A program made the translations under genes and the position numbers. The notes beneath the pieces are model-generated. The model did not search any database. It worked only from the letters and a program-made list of their open reading frames with translations, and was not told the origin of the DNA. From JBIQLO01 sp044464175 (lineage in GTDB: Bacteria; Planctomycetota; Phycisphaerae; Tepidisphaerales; Tepidisphaeraceae), in assembly GCA_044464175.1 (NCBI GenBank), contig JBIQLO010000007.1, forward strand, positions 1 through 36,735: a stretch of 36,735 nucleotides of DNA. Direction: 5' to 3'. Each line of letters starts with the position of its first letter. The first letter of the stretch is position 1. Of this stretch, positions 24,976 to 32,122 are shown in pieces.

Positions 24976-26106
24976 TCATTCCGCCTTCTGCCCGGTCGTC
25001 GGCAAGGCCGGATTGAACCGCCACACCGGCCCCTGCATTGAGTCAAACGCCAGCAGCACGCCCAGCCAGATTTGTGCCGCCACTGCCAGGACCAGCAGCA
25101 GAGAAAGAATCCCCAGGATCCCACCGCTGCGCCGGGCCCACCGCGTCACCGCCGCCAGGACCAGAGACAGCACGATGATGCTTGTCCCGCCGGCCACGTG
25201 CCCCAGTTCCCGGTGATGGTCAAGCCAGAACCGCTGCAACTCACGCCAGTCCCAGACATTCATCACCCACAACCCGGCCGCGGCCGTCACCACCCCCAGC
25301 AGCGCCGCCAGGAGCCAGAACCGCCCCGGGGGATACTCCGCCGGCGGCACGCGATCCTGCTCCGTGCCCCGCAGGGCGTCAATAATCCGCTCATCCGGCG
25401 CAAAGGCGGGCAAATCTTCCATTTCCGCCTTCTCCCGCGCCCCGGCCGTGCGCAGTTCCGCCAGCGACCGGAAGGACAACCCCAGCGCCGCCGCCGCCAT
25501 GGCGATCGTCAGCCCCGCCAGCAGCAAATGCAGTTGCAGCGGCGGGAAAGTTTGCCTCAGCCGTTCCAGGGTGCTGCCTTGTTGGCTGACGGGAGCGGTC
25601 CGCCCCGCGACGGCCAGTCCATGTCCATAGACCATTTCTCCTCCATGCCAGGCTCCGGCGATCAGGCAGATGCCGCCGGCGATGGCCAGCAGCAGCAGCG
25701 GCCAATGCAGCCGCCGCCGAAATCGGTCGCTTCCCCCCAACCAGACAATCACAGCCAGAACAAAACAGGCGACTCCGGCGATGTTCCACCACATGTGATG
25801 CACCAGCAGCGACCACTGCGCAGCGCTCAATGGCGCCTGCATCCGATGCTGAATCCAACTCATGTCATCATTGCCACCCACCACCTGCGCCATGGCGAAC
25901 AGGCCCGTCGTCACCGTCGGGATCGCCAGCAGCGTCCCCAGCAGAATCATCCACCGCCCGGCCCGGCGAAATCCCCCGCGCCGCCAGAAAACGCTGAATA
26001 TCTCGATCACCAGCCCCAGGCTCAACAACCCCAGTGGGTAATGAATCAGGATGACGTGCCAGTTGGGCCGGACGATCAGGTGGTTTAAATCCATGGCGTA
26101 GCTCAT
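24976..26106 (-). CDS. DUF2231-like polytopic membrane protein
   Basis: A 376-residue membrane protein with about eight hydrophobic segments in two halves. It opens with WHVILIHYPLGLLSLGLVIE and has the HGGEMVYGHG motif typical of DUF2231-like proteins, and several membrane-placed His residues (for example HHMWWNI, HHRELGHVAGG) that could bind haem or metal. A charged cytoplasmic-type loop separates the halves. The function is unknown; related proteins are often near electron-transfer or stress genes. The start could be MSYAMDL (26106) or MDLNHL (26094). It precedes the CHASE kinase by 46 nt and may be part of its operon, perhaps as a co-sensor, which is inference from position only. Confidence 0.75.
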   Translation of the reverse strand: MSYAMDLNHLIVRPNWHVILIHYPLGLLSLGLVIEIFSVFWRRGGFRRAGRWMILLGTLLAIPTVTTGLFAMAQVVGGNDDMSWIQHRMQAPLSAAQWSLLVHHMWWNIAGVACFVLAVIVWLGGSDRFRRRLHWPLLLLAIAGGICLIAGAWHGGEMVYGHGLAVAGRTAPVSQQGSTLERLRQTFPPLQLHLLLAGLTIAMAAAALGLSFRSLAELRTAGAREKAEMEDLPAFAPDERIIDALRGTEQDRVPPAEYPPGRFWLLAALLGVVTAAAGLWVMNVWDWRELQRFWLDHHRELGHVAGGTSIIVLSLVLAAVTRWARRSGGILGILSLLLVLAVAAQIWLGVLLAFDSMQGPVWRFNPALPTTGQKAE

Positions 26107-26111
26107 TGTAT

Positions 26112-26127
26112 GTATGCATGAGCATAC
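26112..26127. promoter_or_regulatory. Small inverted repeat before the DUF2231-like gene
   Basis: GTATGC-ATGA-GCATAC is a perfect 6-bp inverted repeat ending 5 nt before the start codon at 26106. It could be an operator or an RNA hairpin controlling the signalling cluster. Confidence 0.3.
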
Positions 26128-26173
26128 CGAATTTTCCACAGGCCGGAACCCATTCCGCGCCGCTGAGCGGCCT

Positions 26174-27019
26174 TTACGGCCCGAGCCGCTCCCGCAACGC
26201 CCCGCGCTGTGCGGTCGTCAACGGCACTGCGCTCAAGGTAATGGTTCCTTTATCGATCCGCAGTCCCGTCAGCCGCATTGGATACCCCTGATCCTGACCA
26301 ACCGGCAGGAACACCAGCGGCGCGGTTGGCTGGCCATCCAGAACATTCAGCAGCGACTCGCCCATTAGCATGGCCACCGCAGTGGCGTTGGCCGTCCCCG
26401 TGTCGCTGATCCTCGCCTGCCGGCGCAGGGATGGCAGTTTTTGTTGCACCATTGCTTCCAGTTTCGCCCGCTGGCTCTCCCAGATCGCATCCGGCAGCGG
26501 CAGCCGCCCGGCCGAAATTCCCTCGATCTGCATCATTAATTGGCCTGCCGAGTCCAGGGCCGGCTTGAAACGGATGCTCAGAATCGTCTGCTCCATCAAT
26601 CCATCGGCCGTGACCTGGCCCGCCAGAATCAAGTCCCCATCCTGAAGAATGATCTGCGGATCTTTCAGATACCGCCCCATTTTTTGATCCCAGTGATTGA
26701 ATTGAATCCACTTATAGAAAAAGGCATTCAATTCATCATCCGTGAATGAAACCGTCATCGGATCGGAGGAAGCCCCCGGTCCCGGGTCGTTCGGCGATCG
26801 GCGCTTGGCCGCCTGAGCATCGGCCGCCCGTCCCACCAATGCCAGAAACTTGTCATCCGCCCGCCGGGCCGCCTCCGCACGCTCCTGGATGCTCAATGAA
26901 TGTGGCCGGTACCACGCCGGCCTCCCTTTGGCCAGCTGATAGCTGACAAAAGAGGCGATGATCGCCCCCACCAGCAGTAGCGCGATCAGCGTCAATCCGG
27001 TTTTTATCCACTTGCGCAT
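26174..27019 (-). CDS. Signal-anchored protein of unknown function
   Basis: A 281-residue protein with one N-terminal membrane helix (about 6-27, GLTLIALLLVGAIIASFVSY) and an extracytoplasmic body. After a helical segment and a Pro/Ser spacer (about 70-85), a region beginning VSFTDDELNAFFYKWIQFNH carries alternating beta strands (IILQDGDLILAGQV, LSIRFKPAL) that suggest a lipid-binding or tubular-beta fold, as in some DUF2140/YpmS-like proteins. I am not confident of any named family. The start MRKWIK at 27019 places the anchor at the N-terminus. It lies 67 nt upstream of the DUF2231-like gene on the same strand and may head the signalling cluster. Confidence 0.65.
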   Translation of the reverse strand: MRKWIKTGLTLIALLLVGAIIASFVSYQLAKGRPAWYRPHSLSIQERAEAARRADDKFLALVGRAADAQAAKRRSPNDPGPGASSDPMTVSFTDDELNAFFYKWIQFNHWDQKMGRYLKDPQIILQDGDLILAGQVTADGLMEQTILSIRFKPALDSAGQLMMQIEGISAGRLPLPDAIWESQRAKLEAMVQQKLPSLRRQARISDTGTANATAVAMLMGESLLNVLDGQPTAPLVFLPVGQDQGYPMRLTGLRIDKGTITLSAVPLTTAQRGALRERLGP

Positions 27020-27168
27020 ATGCACATCCCGCGGAGCGCCCGGCATGCCTTGTCCTCGCCGGGCGCAGTCTACCCCCAAATCCCTCATATCCGCTACCAC
27101 CGGCGCACCGGACGGCGTCGCACTGTCGATTCTCCGGATTTCTCAGCCCGCATCCCGACCCCATCGCC

Positions 27169-27174
27169 TACAAT
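27169..27174 (+). promoter_or_regulatory. -10 box just before the 27184 gene
   Basis: TACAAT ends 9 nt before the ATG at 27184, so the transcript would start 2-3 nt before or at the start codon. No clear -35 was found. Confidence 0.35.
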
Positions 27175-27183
27175 TTAATTGGA

Positions 27184-27654
27184 ATGCCGATCCTGGCCCG
27201 CCCATTCGCTCTTTCCCTCAGTGACGCCTATCGTCGCCAGGCGCGCCGATTGCGCTGCCGTTGGGCCGATGACCCCGCCAGGCTTCACCAGTCGCTGGGT
27301 GACCTGGCCCGCCGGGTGGATGCCGCCGCCGCCAATACGCCCGATTTGGCCCTGCCTGCTCAGGCCCTCCGTGATCCGGCCGCCGCCCGCCGGTTTGCCG
27401 CCCAGGTGGAGGCATCGCTGGACGGGGGGGTACTTCGCTATTCCCTTCGCCAACGTCTCCTGCAGCGGGCCCAGGCCGCCGGCATCGGACGGTTTGAAGC
27501 CAATCTCATCATCGCCGCACTTCAGCATCGCCACTCCAGCCCGCGCTCTCTCCCATCACAGCGACGCACCGGCAAAGGCCTCCGCTGGGTCCTCATAGCC
27601 CTGGCGATGGAACTCGCCTTTTTACTGATCGCCGCCTGGGTATGGCTGATCTGA
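27184..27654 (+). CDS. Small tail-anchored protein of unknown function
   Basis: A 156-residue Ala/Arg-rich, mostly helical protein with a single hydrophobic segment at its very C-terminus (WVLIALAMELAFLLIAAWVW), which would anchor it to the membrane with the body in the cytoplasm. No known motif is recognised. The Arg-rich helices could contact nucleic acid or lipid heads, but this is only a composition-based idea. It is divergent from the anchored protein at 27019 and convergent with rplT, ending 33 nt before a compound hairpin. The predicted promoter puts the mRNA start almost at the ATG. Confidence 0.65.
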   Translation: MPILARPFALSLSDAYRRQARRLRCRWADDPARLHQSLGDLARRVDAAAANTPDLALPAQALRDPAAARRFAAQVEASLDGGVLRYSLRQRLLQRAQAAGIGRFEANLIIAALQHRHSSPRSLPSQRRTGKGLRWVLIALAMELAFLLIAAWVWLI

Positions 27655-27687
27655 TTCCTTCTTCCTTACGTGGAACTGCAAAAAGAA

Positions 27688-27768
27688 GCAGCCACGGAAG
27701 AGGCCTGGACCAAAGCAGTCATTCCGTCGCCGGAATTGCCTGCTTTTCCCTGCCCCATCCGTGGCTGC
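27688..27768 (-). terminator. Compound hairpin terminator after rplT
   Basis: GCAGCCACGG (27688-27697) pairs with CCGTGGCTGC (27759-27768). Inside, AAAGCAG pairs with CTGCTTT and ATTCCG with CGGAAT, building one long nested structure. Read on the minus strand it begins 16 nt past the rplT stop and is followed by TTCTTTTTG, so it probably ends the rpmI-rplT transcript. Confidence 0.65.
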
Positions 27769-27784
27769 ATTTATTGCGATGAAT

Positions 27785-28144
27785 TTACGCCGCCAAATGC
27801 GGCCGAACTTGCTCGACAATCGCGTCAAACGTCGCCGGATCGCTGATCGCCAGCTCGCTGAGCATCTTGCGGTTCAGTTCAATCCCCGCCGCCACCAGCG
27901 CCGGGATAAACCGGCTGTAGCTCACGCCCCGCTGCTTGAGCGCTGCGTTCAGGCGCGTGATCCAGAGCGACCGGAAATGGCGCTTCTTCTGCCGCCGGTC
28001 GCGGTAGGCGTAGACATCGGCCTTGCGCGTGAACTCCAGCGCCTGGCGGTACTGTGTGCCGGGACCGGCCCGGAATCCGCTGGCCCGCTTCAAAATACGT
28101 TTGCGTTTGCGGGCATGGGTGGGCCCGCCGGTGGTACGAGGCAT
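27785..28144 (-). CDS. rplT: Ribosomal protein bL20
   Basis: bL20 binds 23S rRNA early in large-subunit assembly and in many bacteria represses its own operon. The 119-residue protein starts MPRTTGGPTHARKRKRILKR and has the family landmarks GFRAGPGTQYRQALE, YRDRRQKKRHFRSLWITRLN and YSRFIPALVAAGIELNRKML. The ATG at 28144 is preceded by AAAGGA. Length and sequence are normal. It follows rpmI after 109 nt on the same strand. infC, the usual first gene of this operon, is absent here. Confidence 0.97.
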   Translation of the reverse strand: MPRTTGGPTHARKRKRILKRASGFRAGPGTQYRQALEFTRKADVYAYRDRRQKKRHFRSLWITRLNAALKQRGVSYSRFIPALVAAGIELNRKMLSELAISDPATFDAIVEQVRPHLAA

Positions 28145-28253
28145 GGAAAAATCCTTTCGGAAACAGAGAGAGCCAGAGGCACTGGTCCGAACCCGTCGGG
28201 CCGGCATGGCTGCGCCGGCAACGTGCCGACGCTTGATGAATAACGATCAATGC

Positions 28254-28511
28254 TTATTCCGTGGCGGCCGCCGCCAGGCTCCGCTCATGGGCGATGCGCT
28301 TGGGCTTGAGGCTGCCGATCCCCATCATCTGACGCATGTTCCGTGCATGCCCCTCGCCCAGGATCGCCGGACGGCCCAGGTGCCGCTTCTTCTTGGAGGT
28401 CCGGGCGCTCATCAGGTGGGAGGTCTTGGAATGTCCCCGCTTGAGCTTGCCGGTCTTGCTCACCTTGAATCGCTTGCCGACGCTCTTGTTGGGTTTGAAT
28501 TTGTATGCCAT
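28254..28511 (-). CDS. rpmI: Ribosomal protein bL35, C-terminally extended
   Basis: bL35 is a small 23S rRNA-binding protein. The sequence shows the standard core (FKPNKSVGKRFKVSKTGKLK, then a His-rich segment, then TSKKKRHLGRPAILGEGHAR), but at 85 residues it is about 20 longer than usual, the extra part being basic then Ala-rich (GSLKPKRIAHERSLAAAATE). The ATG at 28511 has AAGGA upstream. It is the first gene of an rpmI-rplT pair with its own promoter and a 5' hairpin. infC does not precede it; instead a divergent repeat-protein gene begins 149 nt upstream. Confidence 0.95.
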   Translation of the reverse strand: MAYKFKPNKSVGKRFKVSKTGKLKRGHSKTSHLMSARTSKKKRHLGRPAILGEGHARNMRQMMGIGSLKPKRIAHERSLAAAATE

Positions 28512-28542
28512 GTTGTTCCTTCGTCTCTTCGCCAATAAAACA

Positions 28543-28562
28543 CCTTCCCGATGGCGGGAAGG
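28543..28562 (-). promoter_or_regulatory. 5'-terminal stem-loop of the rpmI-rplT mRNA
   Basis: CCTTCCCG-ATGG-CGGGAAGG is an 8-bp stem with a 4-nt loop. It begins about where the predicted transcript starts and is followed by TGTTTTATT on the minus strand. It may protect the 5' end, or act in control by bL20. It is too close to the start to be a typical attenuator. Confidence 0.5.
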
Positions 28563-28569
28563 GTCGCGG

Positions 28570-28598
28570 ACTATACCCGCAATCGGGCTCCGCGTCCA
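28570..28598 (-). promoter_or_regulatory. Promoter of rpmI-rplT
   Basis: On the minus strand TGGACG (28598-28593), a 17-nt spacer and TATAGT (28575-28570). The predicted start is near 28563, at the foot of the hairpin. Confidence 0.55.
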
Positions 28599-28621
28599 GA
28601 GCACACGCGCCGGATCTTCTA

Positions 28622-28650
28622 TTGTGCCTTTTCCCCCCAAGCTGTAAATT
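28622..28650 (+). promoter_or_regulatory. Promoter candidate of the repeat-protein gene, leaderless-type spacing
   Basis: TTGTGC (28622-28627, weak), 17-nt spacer and TAAATT (28645-28650), ending 10 nt before the ATG at 28661. The expected leader is only about 4 nt. Confidence 0.35.
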
Positions 28651-28660
28651 CCGTCCAATT

Positions 28661-29464
28661 ATGCAATGGAACAAGCCTCGCCTCATTCAGAAAATCCGAC
28701 AGCTATATCGGGCCGGTGAAGATCTCTCGTACAACGCCATGTGCCGAAAATCCCAGGCCCTGGTTTCAGCCGCCGCTTATCATTTTGGCTCCTACCGCCG
28801 CGCCATTCTCGCCGCCGACCTGGACTATGCCGGAATAGCCCGTCGCCCCCGATGGACCAGGCAGGCCGTCATTCAGGAGATCAAAAAGGCGTATCGCAAG
28901 GGGCAGGACCTCAACTGGTCCTCCGTCACCAAGCGCAGGGACGAACTGGGACACGCGGCCTTTGCCGCCCTCCAGCCCCGCCTGTTCGGCCGATGGGACC
29001 GCGCCCTTCAGGCCGCCGGGCTCGATCCCGACGAAATAAGCCGCTACCGCCACTGGGACATCCCCAACATCCTCTATGAGCTGCGCCGTCGCAAACGCGA
29101 GGGGGAACCCCTCAACAGCGGCGCTCTCCAGCGCGAAGACCCTGGCCTCCACGCGGCCGCCGTCCGCAACTACAAAACCTATGATGATGCCCTGCGCGCC
29201 GCCAAGATTGATCCCCGGAAGGTCCGACAGCGCCGCGTCTGGACCAAAAAGGAAGTCATCGCGGCCCTGAAAAAAGAGATGGCCGGGCCCCGCGCCAAGG
29301 GGAATTCCGACCTGCGCGAGCATGAACCGGCCCTCTACGGCGCCGCCGTCCGGCTCTATGGCACCTTCTCCGCCGCACGCAAGGCCGCCGGCCTCCCGCC
29401 CGGCCGCCGCGGCAAGAAAACTCCCTTCCAAAAAGCCAGGACCAAAGCGGGCAAACGCAAGTAG
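28661..29464 (+). CDS. Basic protein of four tandem ~65-residue repeats (HNH-associated-repeat-like)
   Basis: A 267-residue, Arg/Lys-rich protein built of four tandem repeats that start at Trp 3, 65, 132 and 194 (spacing 62, 67 and 62). Each runs W-x5-I-x2-I/L-K/R with a charged helix and a G-x-x-L turn, then ends in a G/T-S/R/T/F-Y/W-x-x-A-x-x-A-A sequence (FGSYRRAILAADLD, FGRWDRALQAAGLD, YKTYDDALRAAKID, YGTFSAARKAAGLP). This resembles the helical repeats found next to HNH/homing endonuclease domains, thought to bind DNA. No nuclease domain is present, and the tail (RGKKTPFQKARTKAGKRK) is strongly basic. I infer a DNA- or RNA-binding role. The start is placed at ATG 28661, divergent from rpmI. 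Confidence 0.75.
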   Translation: MQWNKPRLIQKIRQLYRAGEDLSYNAMCRKSQALVSAAAYHFGSYRRAILAADLDYAGIARRPRWTRQAVIQEIKKAYRKGQDLNWSSVTKRRDELGHAAFAALQPRLFGRWDRALQAAGLDPDEISRYRHWDIPNILYELRRRKREGEPLNSGALQREDPGLHAAAVRNYKTYDDALRAAKIDPRKVRQRRVWTKKEVIAALKKEMAGPRAKGNSDLREHEPALYGAAVRLYGTFSAARKAAGLPPGRRGKKTPFQKARTKAGKRK

Positions 29465-29496
29465 GGGGGCTCTGCTTCGGTGTGATCTCGCCGTTC

Positions 29497-29524
29497 TGGA
29501 CCCGGCCGCCTCATCCTGTATAAT
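29497..29524 (+). promoter_or_regulatory. Promoter of the aspartate kinase gene
   Basis: TGGACC (29497-29502), 16-nt spacer and a consensus TATAAT (29519-29524). The predicted leader is about 27 nt; no Shine-Dalgarno precedes the ATG at 29558. Confidence 0.55.
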
Positions 29525-29557
29525 CCCTCCCTTTTAAGTTCAAACCCTCGCACCAGC

Positions 29558-30781
29558 ATGGGCCTTATCGTTCAAAAATTCGGCGGAACCAGCGTCGCGA
29601 CCGCGGAGAAAATCCATCACGCCTGCCGGCGCGCCATCGCCGCCCGACAGGCCGGCAACCAAGTCGTCGTCGTTGTTTCGGCCATGGGGCACACCACCGA
29701 CGAACTGATCGACCTGGCCAAGCAGGTCTGCCCCAATCCCCCCAAACGCGAAATGGACCAGCTCCTGGCCACCGGCGAGCAGGTCACCATCGCCCTCATG
29801 GCGATGGGCATCCACGCCCAGGGCTACGAAGCCATCAGCTTCACCGGCGGCCAGATCGGCCTGGTCACCGATGCCGCTTTCTCCAAAGCGCGTATCCAGT
29901 CGATCAACAAGAGCCGCATTTTTGAGCAGCTCAACAACGGCAAAATCGTCATCGTTGCCGGCTTCCAGGGCGTCACGCCGCAGGGGGATTTCACCACCCT
30001 GGGTCGCGGCGGCTCCAACGCCACGCTCGTCGCCCTGGGCGCGGTCCTCAAGGCGGATGCCTGCGAGAACTACACCGATGTGGACGGCATTTACACCGCC
30101 GATCCGCGTCTGGTCCCCTCCGCCCGCAAGATCGACCGCATCAGCTACGATGAAATGCTCGAACTGGCCGGGCTGGGCGCATCGGTCCTCCAGACCCGTG
30201 CCGTCGAATTCGCCAAAAAATACAACGTCCCGATCCACGTCCGCAACGCGGCCAATGACCACGAAGGCACCTGGATCGTCGCGGAGACTCCCAACATGGA
30301 ACACATTGTCGTCTCGGGCGCCGCCCTCAAGAAAAACCTTGTCCGCGTCACCATCAGAGGCGTGCCCGACCATCCCGGCATCGCCGCCCGCATCTTCGGC
30401 GAAATCGCCTCGGCCAACCTTGTCGTCGATGACATCATCCAGAACGTCTTCGAGGACAACACCGCCAATATCTCCTTCACAGTTGAGCATGGCGACTTGG
30501 CCGACATCAAGCCCGTCGTCCAGCGCCTCACCGCCGAACTGGGGCCCGAAACGCAGGCCATCTACCATGGCGGCCTGGCCAAAGTTAGCGCCGTCGGGGT
30601 AGGCATGCGCGTCCACACGGGTGTCGCCCAGCGGATGTTCAAAGCCCTGGCCGATGCCAAGATTAACATCCAGAACATCACGACCAGCGAAATTAAGATC
30701 AGCTGCATCATCAGCATGGAGGAGGGCCCCCGGGCTCTGCAAATCGTCCACGACGCTTTCGACCTGGGCCGTAAACCATAA
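29558..30781 (+). CDS. lysC: Aspartate kinase (monofunctional)
   Basis: Phosphorylates aspartate in the first step towards lysine, threonine, methionine and diaminopimelate. The 407-residue protein has the kinase signature KFGGTS (residues 7-12), VVVVVSAMGHTTDEL, the catalytic GRGGSNATLVALGAVLKAD segment and YTDVDGIYTADPR. Two ACT regulatory domains follow from about 265 (VRVTIRGVPDHPGIAARIFG and VSAVGVGMRVHTGVAQRMFK), so feedback inhibition by lysine and/or threonine is expected. There is no homoserine dehydrogenase fusion. Length matches the LysC class. A degenerate REP-like hairpin directly follows the stop, before the phosphatase gene. Confidence 0.96.
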   Translation: MGLIVQKFGGTSVATAEKIHHACRRAIAARQAGNQVVVVVSAMGHTTDELIDLAKQVCPNPPKREMDQLLATGEQVTIALMAMGIHAQGYEAISFTGGQIGLVTDAAFSKARIQSINKSRIFEQLNNGKIVIVAGFQGVTPQGDFTTLGRGGSNATLVALGAVLKADACENYTDVDGIYTADPRLVPSARKIDRISYDEMLELAGLGASVLQTRAVEFAKKYNVPIHVRNAANDHEGTWIVAETPNMEHIVVSGAALKKNLVRVTIRGVPDHPGIAARIFGEIASANLVVDDIIQNVFEDNTANISFTVEHGDLADIKPVVQRLTAELGPETQAIYHGGLAKVSAVGVGMRVHTGVAQRMFKALADAKINIQNITTSEIKISCIISMEEGPRALQIVHDAFDLGRKP

Positions 30782-30799
30782 GGTGGGCCTTGCCCCACC
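30782..30799. repeat. Degenerate REP-like hairpin
   Basis: GGTGGG (30782-30787) pairs with CCCACC (30794-30799), starting immediately after the aspartate kinase stop. The stem matches the GGTGGGC/GCCCACC type, but the GTAGGG head is absent. Confidence 0.4.
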
Positions 30800-30814
30800 A
30801 GGTGGCCGCCAACC

Positions 30815-31828
30815 ATGTCCCTCCCCAACCCCTCCGCCATCCTCGATCGCCTCCGCAGTTTTCAGCGCCAGGTCCGCACCCAGATCATCGAATCGCGAAA
30901 GATTGCCAGCCTGCACGAAGTCACCCGTGCCAGCGCCGCCGACACCATCTATGCCATCGACGCCGTCATTGATCCGCTGCTGGAGGCTTTTTGCGAGGAT
31001 TGGGCCAAGGAAACGCCCCTTGTGCTCATCGCCGAGGGCGTTGAAGATGAATCCGGGCGCGAAGGCCCGCGCACCTTCCCCACCGGCGCGAACGAGGCCG
31101 ACGCCCAAATCCGGCTCATCGTCGATCCCATCGACGGCACGCGCGGCCTGATGTACGACAAGCGCCCCGCCTGGGCCTTGGCCGGCGTTGCCCCCAATCG
31201 CGGCCCGGCCACCCGCCTCCGCGACATAGAGGTCGCCGTCATGACCGAGCTGCCCACCAGCAAAATGGGCCAGTCGGATGTCCTCTGGGCCATCAAAGGC
31301 CAGGGCGCTCAGGGTCAGCGCGAAGCCCTCCATCCAGCGCCGGCAGCCGCCGCGCTCCAGCATTCAGCACTCCCCCTCGTCCCCAGCCAGGCCACCGGCC
31401 TCGATCACGGCTTCGCCTCAATCAGCAACTTCTTCCCCGGCACCAAGGTTCTCGCCTCTCAATTGATGGAACACCTGGTGCGTCATCTCATCGGCCCTGC
31501 CGACGTCACCCGCGCCACCGTCTTTGATGACCAGTACATCTCCACCGGCGGCCAATTTTACGAGCTGATTGTCGGCCATGACCGATTCAATGCCGACCTG
31601 CGCCCGCTATTCTATAAAAGACAAAAGCAGCCTGAAGGCCTCTGCTGCCACCCCTACGACTGTGCCGCCTGGCTCATCGCCGAGGAGGCGGGCGTGCAGC
31701 TCACGGATGCCGCCGGCCAGCCTCTCGACGGTCCGCTCGACACCACCACCGGCCTGAATTGGATCGGCTACGCCAACCCCGAACTCCGCAGGCGCATCGA
31801 ACCGATCCTCCAGGCTTTCTTCAAGTAA
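30815..31828 (+). CDS. Inositol-monophosphatase-family phosphatase
   Basis: A 337-residue metal-dependent phosphatase of the FIG superfamily. The metal sites are E74 (LIAEGVEDE) and the signature DPIDGTRG (residues 104-111); the C-terminal motif is HPYDCAAWLIAEEAGVQLTD. Between them is a longer-than-usual middle region (about 150-230). Family members dephosphorylate inositol monophosphate, fructose-1,6-bisphosphate or 3'-phosphoadenosine 5'-phosphate; the sequence does not decide which. It follows aspartate kinase after 33 nt, so probably the same transcript, but no pathway link is evident. Confidence 0.85.
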   Translation: MSLPNPSAILDRLRSFQRQVRTQIIESRKIASLHEVTRASAADTIYAIDAVIDPLLEAFCEDWAKETPLVLIAEGVEDESGREGPRTFPTGANEADAQIRLIVDPIDGTRGLMYDKRPAWALAGVAPNRGPATRLRDIEVAVMTELPTSKMGQSDVLWAIKGQGAQGQREALHPAPAAAALQHSALPLVPSQATGLDHGFASISNFFPGTKVLASQLMEHLVRHLIGPADVTRATVFDDQYISTGGQFYELIVGHDRFNADLRPLFYKRQKQPEGLCCHPYDCAAWLIAEEAGVQLTDAAGQPLDGPLDTTTGLNWIGYANPELRRRIEPILQAFFK

Positions 31829-31850
31829 GTCAGGCCCCCAGGGTTGTCAC

Positions 31851-32102
31851 TTATTCCCGATTAATTTCCACCAGCTTTACCCGCCCCGATGCCCCGCTTT
31901 TGATCCGCACCGCCGCCTTGCGGCAGCCAAAATGCCGCGCCACCAGCTCGATCAGTTCCGTGTTCGCCTTCCCATCCACCGGCGGCGCCTTGAGCCTGGC
32001 GATCCAGACCCCATCCGCTCCGGGCCCTTCCAGGGCGCTGGTTCGCGCATTGGGCTTGGCCTTCACCCGGATCGTCCGCGTCCCTGTGTCGCCGCCTTTC
32101 AT
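31851..32102 (-). CDS. DUF167/YggU family protein
   Basis: An 83-residue protein of the conserved UPF0235 family: IRVKAKPNARTSAL at the start, then the diagnostic LKAPPVDGKANTELIELVAR and a closing IKSGASGRVKLVEI. The biochemical role is unknown. The start at 32102 has GGGAG upstream and lies 20 nt after the TSUP permease stop, so the two are probably co-transcribed. Confidence 0.92.
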   Translation of the reverse strand: MKGGDTGTRTIRVKAKPNARTSALEGPGADGVWIARLKAPPVDGKANTELIELVARHFGCRKAAVRIKSGASGRVKLVEINRE

Positions 32103-32122
32103 CGCCCATCGCTCCCATGCCC

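Noticed and set aside
28236..28257. GAATAA/TTATTC inverted repeat around the rpmI stop
   Set aside because: Only 6 AT-rich base pairs with a 10-nt loop; too weak to call.
29540..31363. Long 607-codon minus-strand frame rich in Gly/Asp
   Set aside because: Antisense to aspartate kinase and the phosphatase gene, both clearly real.
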